A stretch of 24,420 bases of DNA, from positions 1 through 24,420 of the forward strand of contig CAUFXK010000024.1 of assembly GCA_959596495.1 (NCBI GenBank), given 5' to 3'. Position 1 is the first letter of the stretch. Every line of letters begins with the position of its first letter. The DNA is from an uncultured Collinsella sp. Its GTDB lineage: Bacteria; Actinomycetota; Coriobacteriia; Coriobacteriales; Coriobacteriaceae. Made by a program: the position numbers and the translations under genes. Shown here in pieces: positions 14,536-22,297 of this stretch. The notes beneath the pieces were generated by a model. The model did not search any database. It was not told where the DNA came from and saw nothing but the letters and a program-made list of their open reading frames with translations.

Positions 14536-15579
14536 CTAAAAGCCGTAGCGGCGCGCAAATTCCTGGGCGAGCTGCGATACATCTTCGCAGGCGTTGGCCC
14601 AGGGGGCAAAGTCGGGGGTGTCCGAGATAATGCCGTCGGCCTCCCAAACTGCCTGGTGCGAAAGATCCCAGGGATCGCGTGGCTCGGGCCGGCAGGGAAG
14701 GTACGGTGTCTGGTACATGGGATTCAGCAAGAAGAACGCGCCACCCTCGCAACGGTTAGCGAACTCACGCAGCGCGCGCGTCGCCGGGCGCATCTTGTTT
14801 GTTTTGAACAGCAAGATCGTGCGGGCGAGCAGGTACCAAGGAGAGTTTTCGAGTGCGTCTGCCCCCACCTGTTCCTCGAGCTGATGCGCCAGGGCAAAAA
14901 AGCCGTCCTGGTCTTCCAGGCGGGCGAGGGCAAGCAATACGGTGCCGGCGGCCCGGGTGGGATAGCCCTCCGTCTTAAGGACACGGCGAGAATAGTTGGC
15001 GGCGGCGCGGTAACGAGCGCTCGCCATGCACAGCTGCGAGATGGCCTCGAGTGTGTGAAGCCACCCGATAAGGGCCGGCTCGCTCACGGTAAGGTCCGCT
15101 GCGGTGACACCGTCGGCCAAAACATTATTGGCCCAGTAGTGCGGGGCCTCCATATCAAACCCGGGCACGCTCTGTTGCAGGTAGTCGGCCGTGCTCGTCT
15201 CGAGCTTCATCAGGTCGCCCAGGCAGGCGTCGACGGGCGTGTCCGCCAAAATGATGGCGAGCAGCTGGGCATCGACGGCCAGCGCATCGATGCGGACGAT
15301 CTTGAGCAGCTCATCACGCATATCGTCGAACAAGCGGTTGCGCGTCTGCTCAAACTCCTCGTCGCTGCCCATGTCCTCGATGCGATGGAGCTCGTCGAGC
15401 AGGTGGCGATGAACACCGGCATAGGACAGCAGCGCCTGAGCATGCTCGGACTGCGCATACTTTTGGGGATTCGCGCTAATGTCGTTATGGACAAGCTCGC
15501 GTGCTGCATCGGTGAGCTCGGGGTGCGACGCCAGATAGGTGCGCTCCAGGTAGGCGGGGATGTAGACGCTCGGATCCAT
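14536..15579 (-). CDS. Hypothetical protein, helical/TPR-like, in murT-gatD unit
   Basis: A 347-residue, mostly alpha-helical protein with no signal peptide or membrane segment. Repeated helical pairs such as ASARYRAAANYSRRVLKTEGYPTRAAGTVLLALARLEDQDGF and the following helices look like TPR or Sel1-type repeats; residues 130-160 contain PGFDMEAPHYWANNVLADG. I do not recognise a named family. Its ATG overlaps the stop of the upstream gene (TAATG at 15581-15577), so the two are translationally coupled, with GGAGG about 9 bases upstream. It ends 46 bp before the murT-gatD start. By context it could be a scaffold or regulator for cell-wall precursor amidation, but that is inference. Confidence 0.85.
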   Translation of the reverse strand: MDPSVYIPAYLERTYLASHPELTDAARELVHNDISANPQKYAQSEHAQALLSYAGVHRHLLDELHRIEDMGSDEEFEQTRNRLFDDMRDELLKIVRIDALAVDAQLLAIILADTPVDACLGDLMKLETSTADYLQQSVPGFDMEAPHYWANNVLADGVTAADLTVSEPALIGWLHTLEAISQLCMASARYRAAANYSRRVLKTEGYPTRAAGTVLLALARLEDQDGFFALAHQLEEQVGADALENSPWYLLARTILLFKTNKMRPATRALREFANRCEGGAFFLLNPMYQTPYLPCRPEPRDPWDLSHQAVWEADGIISDTPDFAPWANACEDVSQLAQEFARRYGF

Positions 15580-16655
15580 TAGAGGTCTCCTCCCTTAAAC
15601 GGCAAGCCCTGCTCGGCCGCCCGCAGTATGCGCTCGTCGATCTGGGAGCGCACGATGTCGTTGGTGGCGACCCAGGCGGCAAAGCTGGCGTTGTCGGGTG
15701 CGCCCAGGCCCTCCTGCAGTACCGGCGTCGCCTCGGAGAGTGCAAGGACGAGCTCGTCGGTGGAGCCTGCACCCACGTTGACGCGGGCATAGACGCCATC
15801 GGGAAACTCGGTTTGGAAGTAGAGCGCCTCGGCTGCGTGCGGGCACGAGCGCGCAAGGATACGCAGGTAGTGTTCGGCGCCCTCGTAATCCAGCTCGCGC
15901 CAGGCAGCGCTCATCAGCGCGATGAGCGTCCACGGGTCCAAGTCGCGTTCTGCATCCTTGGGACGACGGCGCAGCGGCGTGTTGGCGAGATAGGGGACGG
16001 AGTGGGCAGAGCGAAAGCGCTTGAGCTCCTCAGCGGGGTATTCGAGCTTTGCCATGGCGAGCATTGCGGTGTGGCGGACGCCGGCAGGATCGTTGGGGGC
16101 AAAGTCGAGGCTGCGGTTTGCGGCTTCGAGCGACATGCGGTAGCGGCCGCTAATGAGCGCGCGCGATGCCAAGGCGGCAAGCCAGCGCAGGTAGGGACGG
16201 CGGGTCAGGTCGCCTGCAGCCTCGCGCTCGTAGGGGTCCTGCGCCGAGGCGATCTTGAGCGCCAGGTCGTGCTCCACCTCGTCGCACTTGGACACCAGAT
16301 ATTGCACGTATTCCTCGTTGGAGTCAGCGGTGAGGGCGCACAACATGCGCTGCGCATCCCAGTTGGCCGGATCGAGTGCGGCGGCCTCGCGAAGCATGTT
16401 CTCGGCAGCGGCCTCTTCCTGCTCGGCTTGGGCATCGTCGGGGATAAAGGGAATGCGGTAGTCGACGGCCTCGACCACCTTGGCAATCAGATGCCCGGCG
16501 CGGTCGCGGTCGTGCACGATGAGCGGCGCGGGGTTGCGGGTGAATTGCTCCATCAGACGCTCGACGGCGGGGCCGTCGGTGAGCGGGATATTGTCGCGGC
16601 GCAAGGCCTCAAGAACGAGGCGATGGCAATCCTCTTGAATGGGATCGAATGCCAT
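15579..16655 (-). CDS. Hypothetical protein with TPR-like repeats, first gene of murT-gatD unit
   Basis: A 358-residue soluble protein. Residues about 80-330 contain TPR-like helix pairs, including AENMLREAAALDPANWDAQRMLCAL, SLEAANRSLDFAPNDPAGVRHTAMLAMAKLE and DYEGAEHYLRILARSCPHAAEALYF; the DPANW and APNDP turns are typical TPR positions. No catalytic motif is visible. The start at 16655 is preferred over an upstream in-frame start because AAAGGAGG lies 4 bases before it. It resembles the next gene in size and helical character and is coupled to it by a TAATG overlap, so the two may be distant paralogues or subunits of one complex. Confidence 0.87.
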   Translation of the reverse strand: MAFDPIQEDCHRLVLEALRRDNIPLTDGPAVERLMEQFTRNPAPLIVHDRDRAGHLIAKVVEAVDYRIPFIPDDAQAEQEEAAAENMLREAAALDPANWDAQRMLCALTADSNEEYVQYLVSKCDEVEHDLALKIASAQDPYEREAAGDLTRRPYLRWLAALASRALISGRYRMSLEAANRSLDFAPNDPAGVRHTAMLAMAKLEYPAEELKRFRSAHSVPYLANTPLRRRPKDAERDLDPWTLIALMSAAWRELDYEGAEHYLRILARSCPHAAEALYFQTEFPDGVYARVNVGAGSTDELVLALSEATPVLQEGLGAPDNASFAAWVATNDIVRSQIDERILRAAEQGLPFKGGDL

Positions 16656-17155
16656 GGGGCCTCCTTTGCTGCGGTTAGGGTTCAAATGTCTCTATATAAG
16701 GTTCTAGTTTACCCGCATGTGGCACACCGGGGGTGCCGCACTTGGACATGCACCTTTGCACCACGAAGACGGATGTCGCACAAATGTCGGCACCTTGGAC
16801 GACTGAGTGGTATCACGGTGCCGCAAACGGTCGATTTTTGGCGGCGAACGGGGCGTATTTTGGAGGGGCACCGTCCTGTCCGGGATATGTGGTCAACCTT
16901 GATAAAACGTTTGCCCAGCTTGGGAGTATGAATGCCCCACAAGGGTCTTCAGGGATAGAAAAAACGTTTCATCATTGTCGGCTTTAGGTGAATAACTGAC
17001 CAACCAGAACGGTAAAATAGTGTTTGTCTGAGCGTTGAGACGTTTAGACATCGCGCATTGTCATCGCCGGCAACGCGCAAAACGGTCCTAACGGAGCCAA
17101 TCGGGTGCTCCGTTATATACGCAAGTCTAAGAGGGGCTTGTTTAGGAGGCACAGT
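16656..17155. other. Divergent intergenic region (500 bp) with alternating GGTGCC/GGCACC sites
   Basis: It separates the TPR/murT-gatD unit (-) from the alcohol dehydrogenase gene (+). The left part holds TTATATAG, a possible -10 for the minus unit, near 16690. From 16732 to 16872 the hexamers GGTGCC, GGCACC, GGTGCC and GGCACC alternate in orientation. A GTG-initiated 84-codon ORF (16733-16987) spans this part but has no proper ribosome-binding site. On the right, TAAAAT (17013-17018) may be a -10 for the dehydrogenase, without a good -35. A 9-bp hairpin lies at 17089-17115. Confidence 0.6.
17089..17115 (+). promoter_or_regulatory. Leader hairpin upstream of the alcohol dehydrogenase
   Basis: A perfect 9-bp stem, TAACGGAGC (17089-17097) with GCTCCGTTA (17107-17115), encloses a 9-base loop. 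It lies 40 bp before the start codon in the probable 5' leader and has no T-run, so it is more likely an mRNA stability or regulatory structure than a terminator. Confidence 0.5.
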
Positions 17156-18379
17156 ATGGGACGTTTTACCAATCCTCGCGATCTGTACTTTGGTGAGGGC
17201 GCTCGCCACGAGGTGAAGAACCTCAAGGGCAAGAAGGCCATCATCGTTTCTGGCGGCAGCTCTATGCGCCGCGGCGGGTTCCTGCAGGACGTTGAGGCCG
17301 ACCTCAAAGAGGGCGGCTTCGAGGTCAAGCTGTTCGAGGGCGTCGAGTCCGATCCGTCCATCGAGACGGTCATGAAGGGCGCCGAGGCCATGCGCGAGTT
17401 CGAGCCCGACTGGATTATCGCCATCGGTGGCGGCTCGCCCATCGATGCCGCTAAGGCCATGTGGGTCTTCTACGAGTATCCCGAGGAGTCCTTCGATAAC
17501 ATCATCCAGCCGTTCAGCTTCCCCGAGCTGCGTCAGAAGGCTCATTTCTGCGCCATCTCCTCTACCTCCGGCACCGCTACCGAGGTCACCGCGTTCTCCG
17601 TCATTACCGACTACGCCAAGGGCATCAAGTACCCGCTGGCCGACTTCAACATCACCCCTGATGTCGCCATCGTCGACCCCGAGCTCACCTACACCATGCC
17701 CGCCAAGCTGTGCGCTCACACCGGCATGGATGCTCTGACCCACTGCATGGAGGCCTACGTTTCCACCTGCGCCTCTATGTTCACCGACGCCAACGCCCTG
17801 CACGGCATCCGCGAGATTGTTGAGTGGCTGCCCAAGTCCTATGCTGGCGACCATGAGGCCCGTCAGCACATGCACGAGGCTCAGTGCATCGCCGGTATCG
17901 CCTTCTCCTCGGGCCTGCTCGGCATCGTTCACTCCATGGCTCACAAGACCGGTGCAGCCTTTGAGAACGGCCACATCATCCACGGTGCTGCTAACGCTAT
18001 GTACCTGGGCAAGGTCATCCAGTGGAACTCCAAGGATCCCCGTGCTGCCGAGCGTTACGCTTACGTGGCCAAGGAGATCCTGCACCTTCCCGGCGAGACC
18101 AACGAGGAGCTTATCGCTGCGCTCGTCCAGAAGATCCGCGACCTCAACGACCAGCTCAACATTCCGCAGTCCATCAAGGATTACGCGAATGGTGGCGTGA
18201 AGGTCGACGCCGAGAACCCGCAGATGGTTTCCGAGGAGGAGTTCCTCGCCAAGCTCCCCGAGATCGCCGCGAACGCCGAGCAGGACGCCTGCACGCCCGA
18301 GAACCCGCGTGAGACCAAGGCTGCCGACTTCGAGAAGATTCTCAAGGCCTGCTACTACGACACCGACATCGATTTCTAA
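17156..18379 (+). CDS. Iron-containing (type III) alcohol dehydrogenase
   Basis: A 407-residue Fe-dependent alcohol dehydrogenase of the butanol/1,3-propanediol dehydrogenase type, interconverting an aldehyde and an alcohol with NAD(P)(H). Evidence includes the nucleotide-binding IAIGGGSPIDAAKA (about 88-101), SSTSGTATEVTAFSVIT, and the metal-site segments HTGMDALTHCMEAYVS (Asp192, His196) and GIVHSMAHKTGAAFENGHIIHGAANA (His259 and His273 or His276). Its length is typical (380-410). The start at 17156 has AGGAGG 6 bases upstream; an in-frame ATG-less extension before it lacks such a site. The exact substrate is not predictable. Third codon positions are strongly C-biased, suggesting high expression. 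A strong terminator separates it from the next dehydrogenase gene. Confidence 0.94.
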   Translation: MGRFTNPRDLYFGEGARHEVKNLKGKKAIIVSGGSSMRRGGFLQDVEADLKEGGFEVKLFEGVESDPSIETVMKGAEAMREFEPDWIIAIGGGSPIDAAKAMWVFYEYPEESFDNIIQPFSFPELRQKAHFCAISSTSGTATEVTAFSVITDYAKGIKYPLADFNITPDVAIVDPELTYTMPAKLCAHTGMDALTHCMEAYVSTCASMFTDANALHGIREIVEWLPKSYAGDHEARQHMHEAQCIAGIAFSSGLLGIVHSMAHKTGAAFENGHIIHGAANAMYLGKVIQWNSKDPRAAERYAYVAKEILHLPGETNEELIAALVQKIRDLNDQLNIPQSIKDYANGGVKVDAENPQMVSEEEFLAKLPEIAANAEQDACTPENPRETKAADFEKILKACYYDTDIDF

Positions 18380-18400
18380 TCGACTCTTGTTATCGTAACG

Positions 18401-18447
18401 AGGGGCTCCGCACGTATCTGTACGGAGCCCCTTTCTTTTTTCTTTTA
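18401..18447 (+). terminator. Terminator of the alcohol dehydrogenase gene
   Basis: A 10-bp stem, AGGGGCTCCG (18401-18410) with CGGAGCCCCT (18423-18432), has a 12-base loop and is followed by a long T-rich run (CTTTCTTTTTTCTTTT). It ends 16 bp before the next start codon. Confidence 0.9.
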
Positions 18448-18462
18448 GAGAATGGGATAGTT

Positions 18463-19563
18463 ATGGCTGCAATTTTCAATAGCCCCAGCAAGTACATCCA
18501 GGGTCCGGACGAGCTCGCCAAGCTCGGCTCCTATGTCGAGCCGCTCGGCGCTAAGGCCCTCGTCATCGTGACGCCTTCGGGCAAGAAGCGCGTCGGTGCC
18601 AAGATCGAGGGCGGTTTTGCCGAGGCTAAGGCCGAGCTGCTGTTTGAGGACTTTAACGGCGAGTGCTCCAAGGGCGAGGTCGATCGCCTGGTTGCGCTCG
18701 CTCGCGACAACGGTTGCGACATCATCGTCGGCGTCGGTGGCGGCAAGATCCTCGACACCGCGAAGGCCGTCGCCTATTACCTGGAGTCCCCGGTTATCAT
18801 TTGCCCCACCATTGCTTCGACCGATGCCCCGTGTTCGGCACTTTCGGTGCTCTACACCGACGATGGCCAGTTCGATAAATATCTCTTCCTTAAGGCAAAC
18901 CCCAACATTGTCCTGATGGATACGACGGTTATCGCGGCGAGCCCGGTGCGCCTGACGGTTTCCGGTATGGGCGATGCGCTCGCAACCTACTTTGAGGCCC
19001 AGGCGACGCATGATGCCGACGGTGGCACCTGCGCTGGCGGCAAGGGCGGCATGGCCGGTCTGGCGCTCGCCAAGCTCTGCTACGAGACGCTTATGGCCGA
19101 TGGCGTCAAGGCCAAGGTCGCGCTGGAGAAGGGTGCGCTCACGCCTGCAGTCGAGCATATCATCGAGGCCAATACGCTGCTTTCGGGCATTGGCTTTGAG
19201 AGCTCGGGCCTTGCTGCTGCTCATGCCATCCACAATGGCCTGACGATGCTGCCCGAGTGCCACGGCATGTATCACGGCGAGAAGGTCGCCTTTGGCACCA
19301 TCGTTCAGCTGGTACTCGAGGATGCTCCGACTGAGAAACTCGAGGAAGTCTTGGGCTTCTGCATTGAGCTGGGCCTGCCGGTCACGATGAAGGAACTTGG
19401 CGTTGCCGAGCTTACGCGCGAACAGGCCATGATTGTTGCCGAGGCCGCCTGCGCGCCCGATGACACCATGTGCAATATGCCGTTTGAGGTGACGCCCGAG
19501 ATGGTCGCAAACGCCATCCTGGGTGCCGACGCGCTGGGACACTACTATCTCATGGATGAGTAA
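18463..19563 (+). CDS. gldA: Glycerol dehydrogenase
   Basis: A 366-residue Zn-dependent glycerol dehydrogenase, oxidising glycerol to dihydroxyacetone with NAD+. It has the NAD-binding GVGGGKILDTAKA (about 90-102), the substrate-site ASTDAPCSALSVLYTDDG (Asp121) and zinc ligands Asp171 (GMGDALATYFEA), His254 (AAAHAIHNG) and His271 (YHGEKVAFG), at spacings that match characterised GldA proteins (Asp173, His256, His274 in the Geobacillus enzyme). Length is normal. The ribosome-binding site is poor (GAGAATGGGAT), but this ATG gives the expected N-terminus IFNSPSKYIQGPDEL. It lies directly after the terminator of the Fe-alcohol dehydrogenase gene, so it either has a promoter inside that region or depends on read-through. 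Confidence 0.94.
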   Translation: MAAIFNSPSKYIQGPDELAKLGSYVEPLGAKALVIVTPSGKKRVGAKIEGGFAEAKAELLFEDFNGECSKGEVDRLVALARDNGCDIIVGVGGGKILDTAKAVAYYLESPVIICPTIASTDAPCSALSVLYTDDGQFDKYLFLKANPNIVLMDTTVIAASPVRLTVSGMGDALATYFEAQATHDADGGTCAGGKGGMAGLALAKLCYETLMADGVKAKVALEKGALTPAVEHIIEANTLLSGIGFESSGLAAAHAIHNGLTMLPECHGMYHGEKVAFGTIVQLVLEDAPTEKLEEVLGFCIELGLPVTMKELGVAELTREQAMIVAEAACAPDDTMCNMPFEVTPEMVANAILGADALGHYYLMDE

Positions 19564-19575
19564 ATCAAGCTAAGG

Positions 19576-19611
19576 AAGGGGCAAAGCCAGCAGACGGCTT
19601 TGCCCCTTTTT
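19576..19611 (+). terminator. Terminator of gldA
   Basis: A perfect 13-bp stem, AAGGGGCAAAGCC (19576-19588) with GGCTTTGCCCCTT (19596-19608), with the T-run overlapping the 3' end of the stem (TTTTT to 19611). It begins 12 bp after the stop codon. Confidence 0.9.
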
Positions 19612-19615
19612 GCTA

Positions 19616-19680
19616 TGGTGCAAACTAACCTGACCCCATCGCACCAAGTTGGTGCAAAGGGGTCAGGTTAGTTTGCACCA
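19616..19680. repeat. Perfect REP-like palindrome with nested hairpin
   Basis: A perfect 22-bp inverted repeat (19616-19637 with 19659-19680; outer TGGTGCAAACTAACCTGACC) encloses 21 bp that itself forms a perfect 7-bp hairpin, GCACCAA/TTGGTGC. The core GCAAAGGGGTCAGGTTAGTTTGC resembles the core of the palindrome at 12272-12306. It sits directly after the gldA terminator and 30 bp before the second dehydrogenase gene. Such sequences resemble REP elements mobilised by Y1-type (RAYT) transposases, though none is encoded in this window. Confidence 0.85.
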
Positions 19681-19710
19681 ATCGTTGTTTGATGAAGGGC
19701 GGATTCTCGT

Positions 19711-20778
19711 ATGGCGCTTCCTATGGTTTACGGCGGTCCCGGCCGGTATGTTCAGGGGCCGGGCGAACTTTCGCGTCAGGGCAGGTATTTGTCATGGTTG
19801 GGCTGCGCTGCCTATGTCTTGTTTGACCAGGGCACCGAGGATCGGCTGTGCAGGCAGATCGTCGATGGATTTCTGGATGAAGATCTAAGCGAGCCGTTCT
19901 TTAAGATTTACAACGGTCCGTGTACGGAAGATGCCGTTGTCGAAATGGCCAAGGAAGCCCAGGCCGAGTATTGCGACATGGTGGTGGGCGTTGGCGGCGG
20001 CAAGATGCTCGATATCGCAAAGGCCGTTGCGTTTTATGCTGAGTTGCCGTTGTGTGTATGCCCCACGGCGGCTTCGATGGACGGCCCGTGCAGCGCGATT
20101 TCGGTGCTGTATCACGAGGATGGGTCGTTCGATCGCTATCTGATGCTCGAGAAGAATCCGGACCTGGTCGTGGTCGATACCAACGTGGTCGCGGCGGCCC
20201 CACTGCGTATGACGGTCGCTGGTATGGGCGATGCGCTGGCAACGTACTTCGAGGCGCGTTCGTGCGCCGCGGCGAGAGGTGCGAACGAGCACGGTGGCGC
20301 GCCGGGGCACTTGGCACTGGTCGCGGCACGTGCCTGCTACGACACGCTTATGGAATGCGGCGTCGCTGCCAAGCGCGATCTCAAAAAGGGGCGTACATCG
20401 CCGGCGGTTGAACGCCTGATCGAGTGCAACATCCTGCTTTCGGGCGTTGGCTTTGAGAGCGGTGGCTTGGCGTTGGCGCATGCCATCGCCAACGGCCTGA
20501 CGATTTTGCCCGAGTGCAAGGCTATGCACGGCGAGGCCGTGGCGTTTGGTCTGGTGGTCCAGCTTCGTCTGGAGCGTGCGCCCGAGCTTGAACAGGTGCT
20601 CGAGTTTTGTCAGCGCGTCGGTCTGCCGACGACGCTCGAGGAGCTGGGCCTTGGCGAGATTTCCGATGCCGACCTGATGAGCGTTGCGGATGCGGCCTTT
20701 AGAAACGAACGCAATATGGCCAACGAGCAGGCCAAGGTGACCAAGCAAAAGCTCGTCGAGCTCATGCGCGAGGCATAG
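19711..20778 (+). CDS. Glycerol dehydrogenase-like paralogue
   Basis: A 355-residue member of the same Fe/Zn polyol dehydrogenase family as the preceding gldA. It keeps GVGGGKMLDIAKA (93-105), Asp124 in ASMDGPCSAISVLYHEDGSF, and the metal ligands Asp174 (GMGDALATYFEA), His257 (LALAHAIANG) and His273 (AMHGEAVAFG). It differs from gldA in having Met for Thr next to the substrate-site Asp and HAIANG instead of HAIHNG, and its C-terminus is lysine-rich (NEQAKVTKQKLVELMREA). These changes suggest a different polyol or hydroxyketone substrate. The start follows GAAGGGCGG about 8 bases upstream. Codon use is less biased than in gldA, suggesting lower expression. Confidence 0.88.
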   Translation: MALPMVYGGPGRYVQGPGELSRQGRYLSWLGCAAYVLFDQGTEDRLCRQIVDGFLDEDLSEPFFKIYNGPCTEDAVVEMAKEAQAEYCDMVVGVGGGKMLDIAKAVAFYAELPLCVCPTAASMDGPCSAISVLYHEDGSFDRYLMLEKNPDLVVVDTNVVAAAPLRMTVAGMGDALATYFEARSCAAARGANEHGGAPGHLALVAARACYDTLMECGVAAKRDLKKGRTSPAVERLIECNILLSGVGFESGGLALAHAIANGLTILPECKAMHGEAVAFGLVVQLRLERAPELEQVLEFCQRVGLPTTLEELGLGEISDADLMSVADAAFRNERNMANEQAKVTKQKLVELMREA

Positions 20779-20929
20779 CTTGGCGCTTGATCGACCTTGT
20801 GCAATCGGGGCGGCGATAGGCCATAGGCTATTTGCCGCAAAGGTGCTCCGCGTGTAATTTGCCCGAGGCACGGGCCGATAGCGTATTATTATCTCTTGCT
20901 TGTTTGCACTGCTCAGGGAGGGGCCGCGC

Positions 20930-22183
20930 ATGGCGCAGGAACACGATCTGTTTGATGACATTATCGAGATCAGCAAGGGTTTCGACTTTCTTAAAAACCC
21001 GCTTGGCGGCGTGACCGATGCACTTGATCCGTCGGCTCCGCAGTGGAATCCTGCCGACTACAAGGAGCGTCCGCGCGGCAACACCATTCCGTGCCTGACC
21101 TGCAAAAACGAAAAGAGCGGCTGCACCGCGTGCATGGACGTGTGCCCGGTCAACGCCATCGAGGTCGAGGAAGACGCCATCGAGATTCTCGACTCCTGTC
21201 GCAAGTGCGGCCTGTGCGCCGCTGCCTGTCCGACCGAGGCGATCATCTCGCCGCGCTTGGCGCCCAAAAACCTGTATGACGATATCGTCTCTGCTGCTAC
21301 GAGCCACGAGACCGCCTACGTTACCTGCACGCGTGCCCTTAAGCGCATGCCGCGCGAGAACGAGGTCGTCGTCGCCTGCGTGGGCGATATTACGGCCGAG
21401 ACCTGGTTCTCGGTACTGGCGGACTATCCCAACGTGAGCGTGTACCTGCCACTGGGCGTGTGCGATAAGTGCCGCAACACCGGCGGTGAGGACATCCTGG
21501 GCGAGGCGATTGCGAAGGCCGAGGAGTGGGCCGGCACGGGCATGGGTCTGGAGGTCGATCCCAAGAGCCTCAAATGTCATAAGCGCCGCGAGTACGAGCG
21601 CAAGGAGTACATGGAAAAGATCGCCCGCACCACGGGCCTTACCGTGACTAAGCTCAATCCGGCAACGGCGGCACTGGCCTCGGTGACGCAGAAGCTCAAA
21701 GCCCATCGCCATCAGATTACCCAGTTGGAGCGCACGCTCAACACCATGTGCGGTACCACGACGACTAAGCGTCGCCGTACGCTTACGCACGGGCGCCAGC
21801 TGGTACTCTCGACGCTGCAAAACCATCCCGAGCTTGCCCAAAACATGCAGGTGAGCACGCCGGAGTGCGATTTTGACAAGTGTACGTCGTGCGGCGAGTG
21901 CGTCAACGTGTGCCCCACGTTTGCCTGCGATCTGGTGGGAAGCGGTCGCTTTGCGTTGGAGTCTACGTATTGCTTGGGCTGCGGTGCCTGCGTCAAGGTG
22001 TGCCCCGAGCATGCGCTTAAGCTGGTTGAACATGATGCATCCAACCTAGTCGTCGTCGATCCCGAGGCCGAGGAAAAGGCCGCCCAGAAGGCTAAGGCCC
22101 ACGAAGAAGCCCAGAAGGTCAAGGCCGAGGCAAAGGCTAAGCTCGACAAGATGCTCGATCAGGTGGAGAAGCTCGCGGACTAG
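20930..22183 (+). CDS. Ferredoxin-like protein with four [4Fe-4S] motifs
   Basis: A 417-residue soluble iron-sulfur protein. The N-terminal 2x[4Fe-4S] region (55-100) comprises CLTC, CTACMDVCP (65-73) and CRKCGLCAAACP (90-101). The C-terminal pair comprises CTSCGECVNVCP (318-329) and CLGCGACVKVCP (348-359). Between them is a conserved-looking domain (about 125-215) with AYVTCTRAL, VVVACVGDI and LGVCDKCRNTGGED, whose extra cysteines (133, 150, 178, 181, 216) might bind another cofactor or a partner. The last 45 residues are Lys/Ala/Glu-rich and probably form a helix or coiled coil. A role in electron transfer is likely; the partner is unknown. The start at 20930 is preferred because GGGAGGGG lies 6 bases upstream. 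It stands alone between gldA-like and ychF genes. Confidence 0.85.
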   Translation: MAQEHDLFDDIIEISKGFDFLKNPLGGVTDALDPSAPQWNPADYKERPRGNTIPCLTCKNEKSGCTACMDVCPVNAIEVEEDAIEILDSCRKCGLCAAACPTEAIISPRLAPKNLYDDIVSAATSHETAYVTCTRALKRMPRENEVVVACVGDITAETWFSVLADYPNVSVYLPLGVCDKCRNTGGEDILGEAIAKAEEWAGTGMGLEVDPKSLKCHKRREYERKEYMEKIARTTGLTVTKLNPATAALASVTQKLKAHRHQITQLERTLNTMCGTTTTKRRRTLTHGRQLVLSTLQNHPELAQNMQVSTPECDFDKCTSCGECVNVCPTFACDLVGSGRFALESTYCLGCGACVKVCPEHALKLVEHDASNLVVVDPEAEEKAAQKAKAHEEAQKVKAEAKAKLDKMLDQVEKLAD

Positions 22184-22230
22184 TCAGCGACTCCTATCTC
22201 TGCTTCATTCGTGCCGCCGTGGCGTCCGGG

Positions 22231-22260
22231 TTCGCCCAGATGCTGCGGCGGCGCTATACT
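22231..22260 (+). promoter_or_regulatory. Candidate promoter of ychF
   Basis: TTCGCC (22231-22236) and TATACT (22255-22260) are separated by 18 bp. The -10 is close to consensus and lies 37 bp before the GTG start. It also argues that ychF starts at 22298, since the longer upstream in-frame ORF would begin before this promoter. Confidence 0.5.
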
Positions 22261-22297
22261 TATGAAGTTTGAAATGCTTGTACCAAAAGGAGCTGTC

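Noticed and set aside
16733..16987. 84-codon GTG-initiated ORF in the intergenic region before the alcohol dehydrogenase
   Set aside because: The GG-rich stretch touches the start codon with no spacing, the first ATG has no ribosome-binding site, and the translation matches no family I know. It could be a repeat-derived reading frame, so it is mentioned only as part of the region.
16949..18085. A 378-codon open frame on the minus strand opposite the alcohol dehydrogenase
   Set aside because: Same reason: antisense shadow of a strongly biased gene with no recognisable protein signature.
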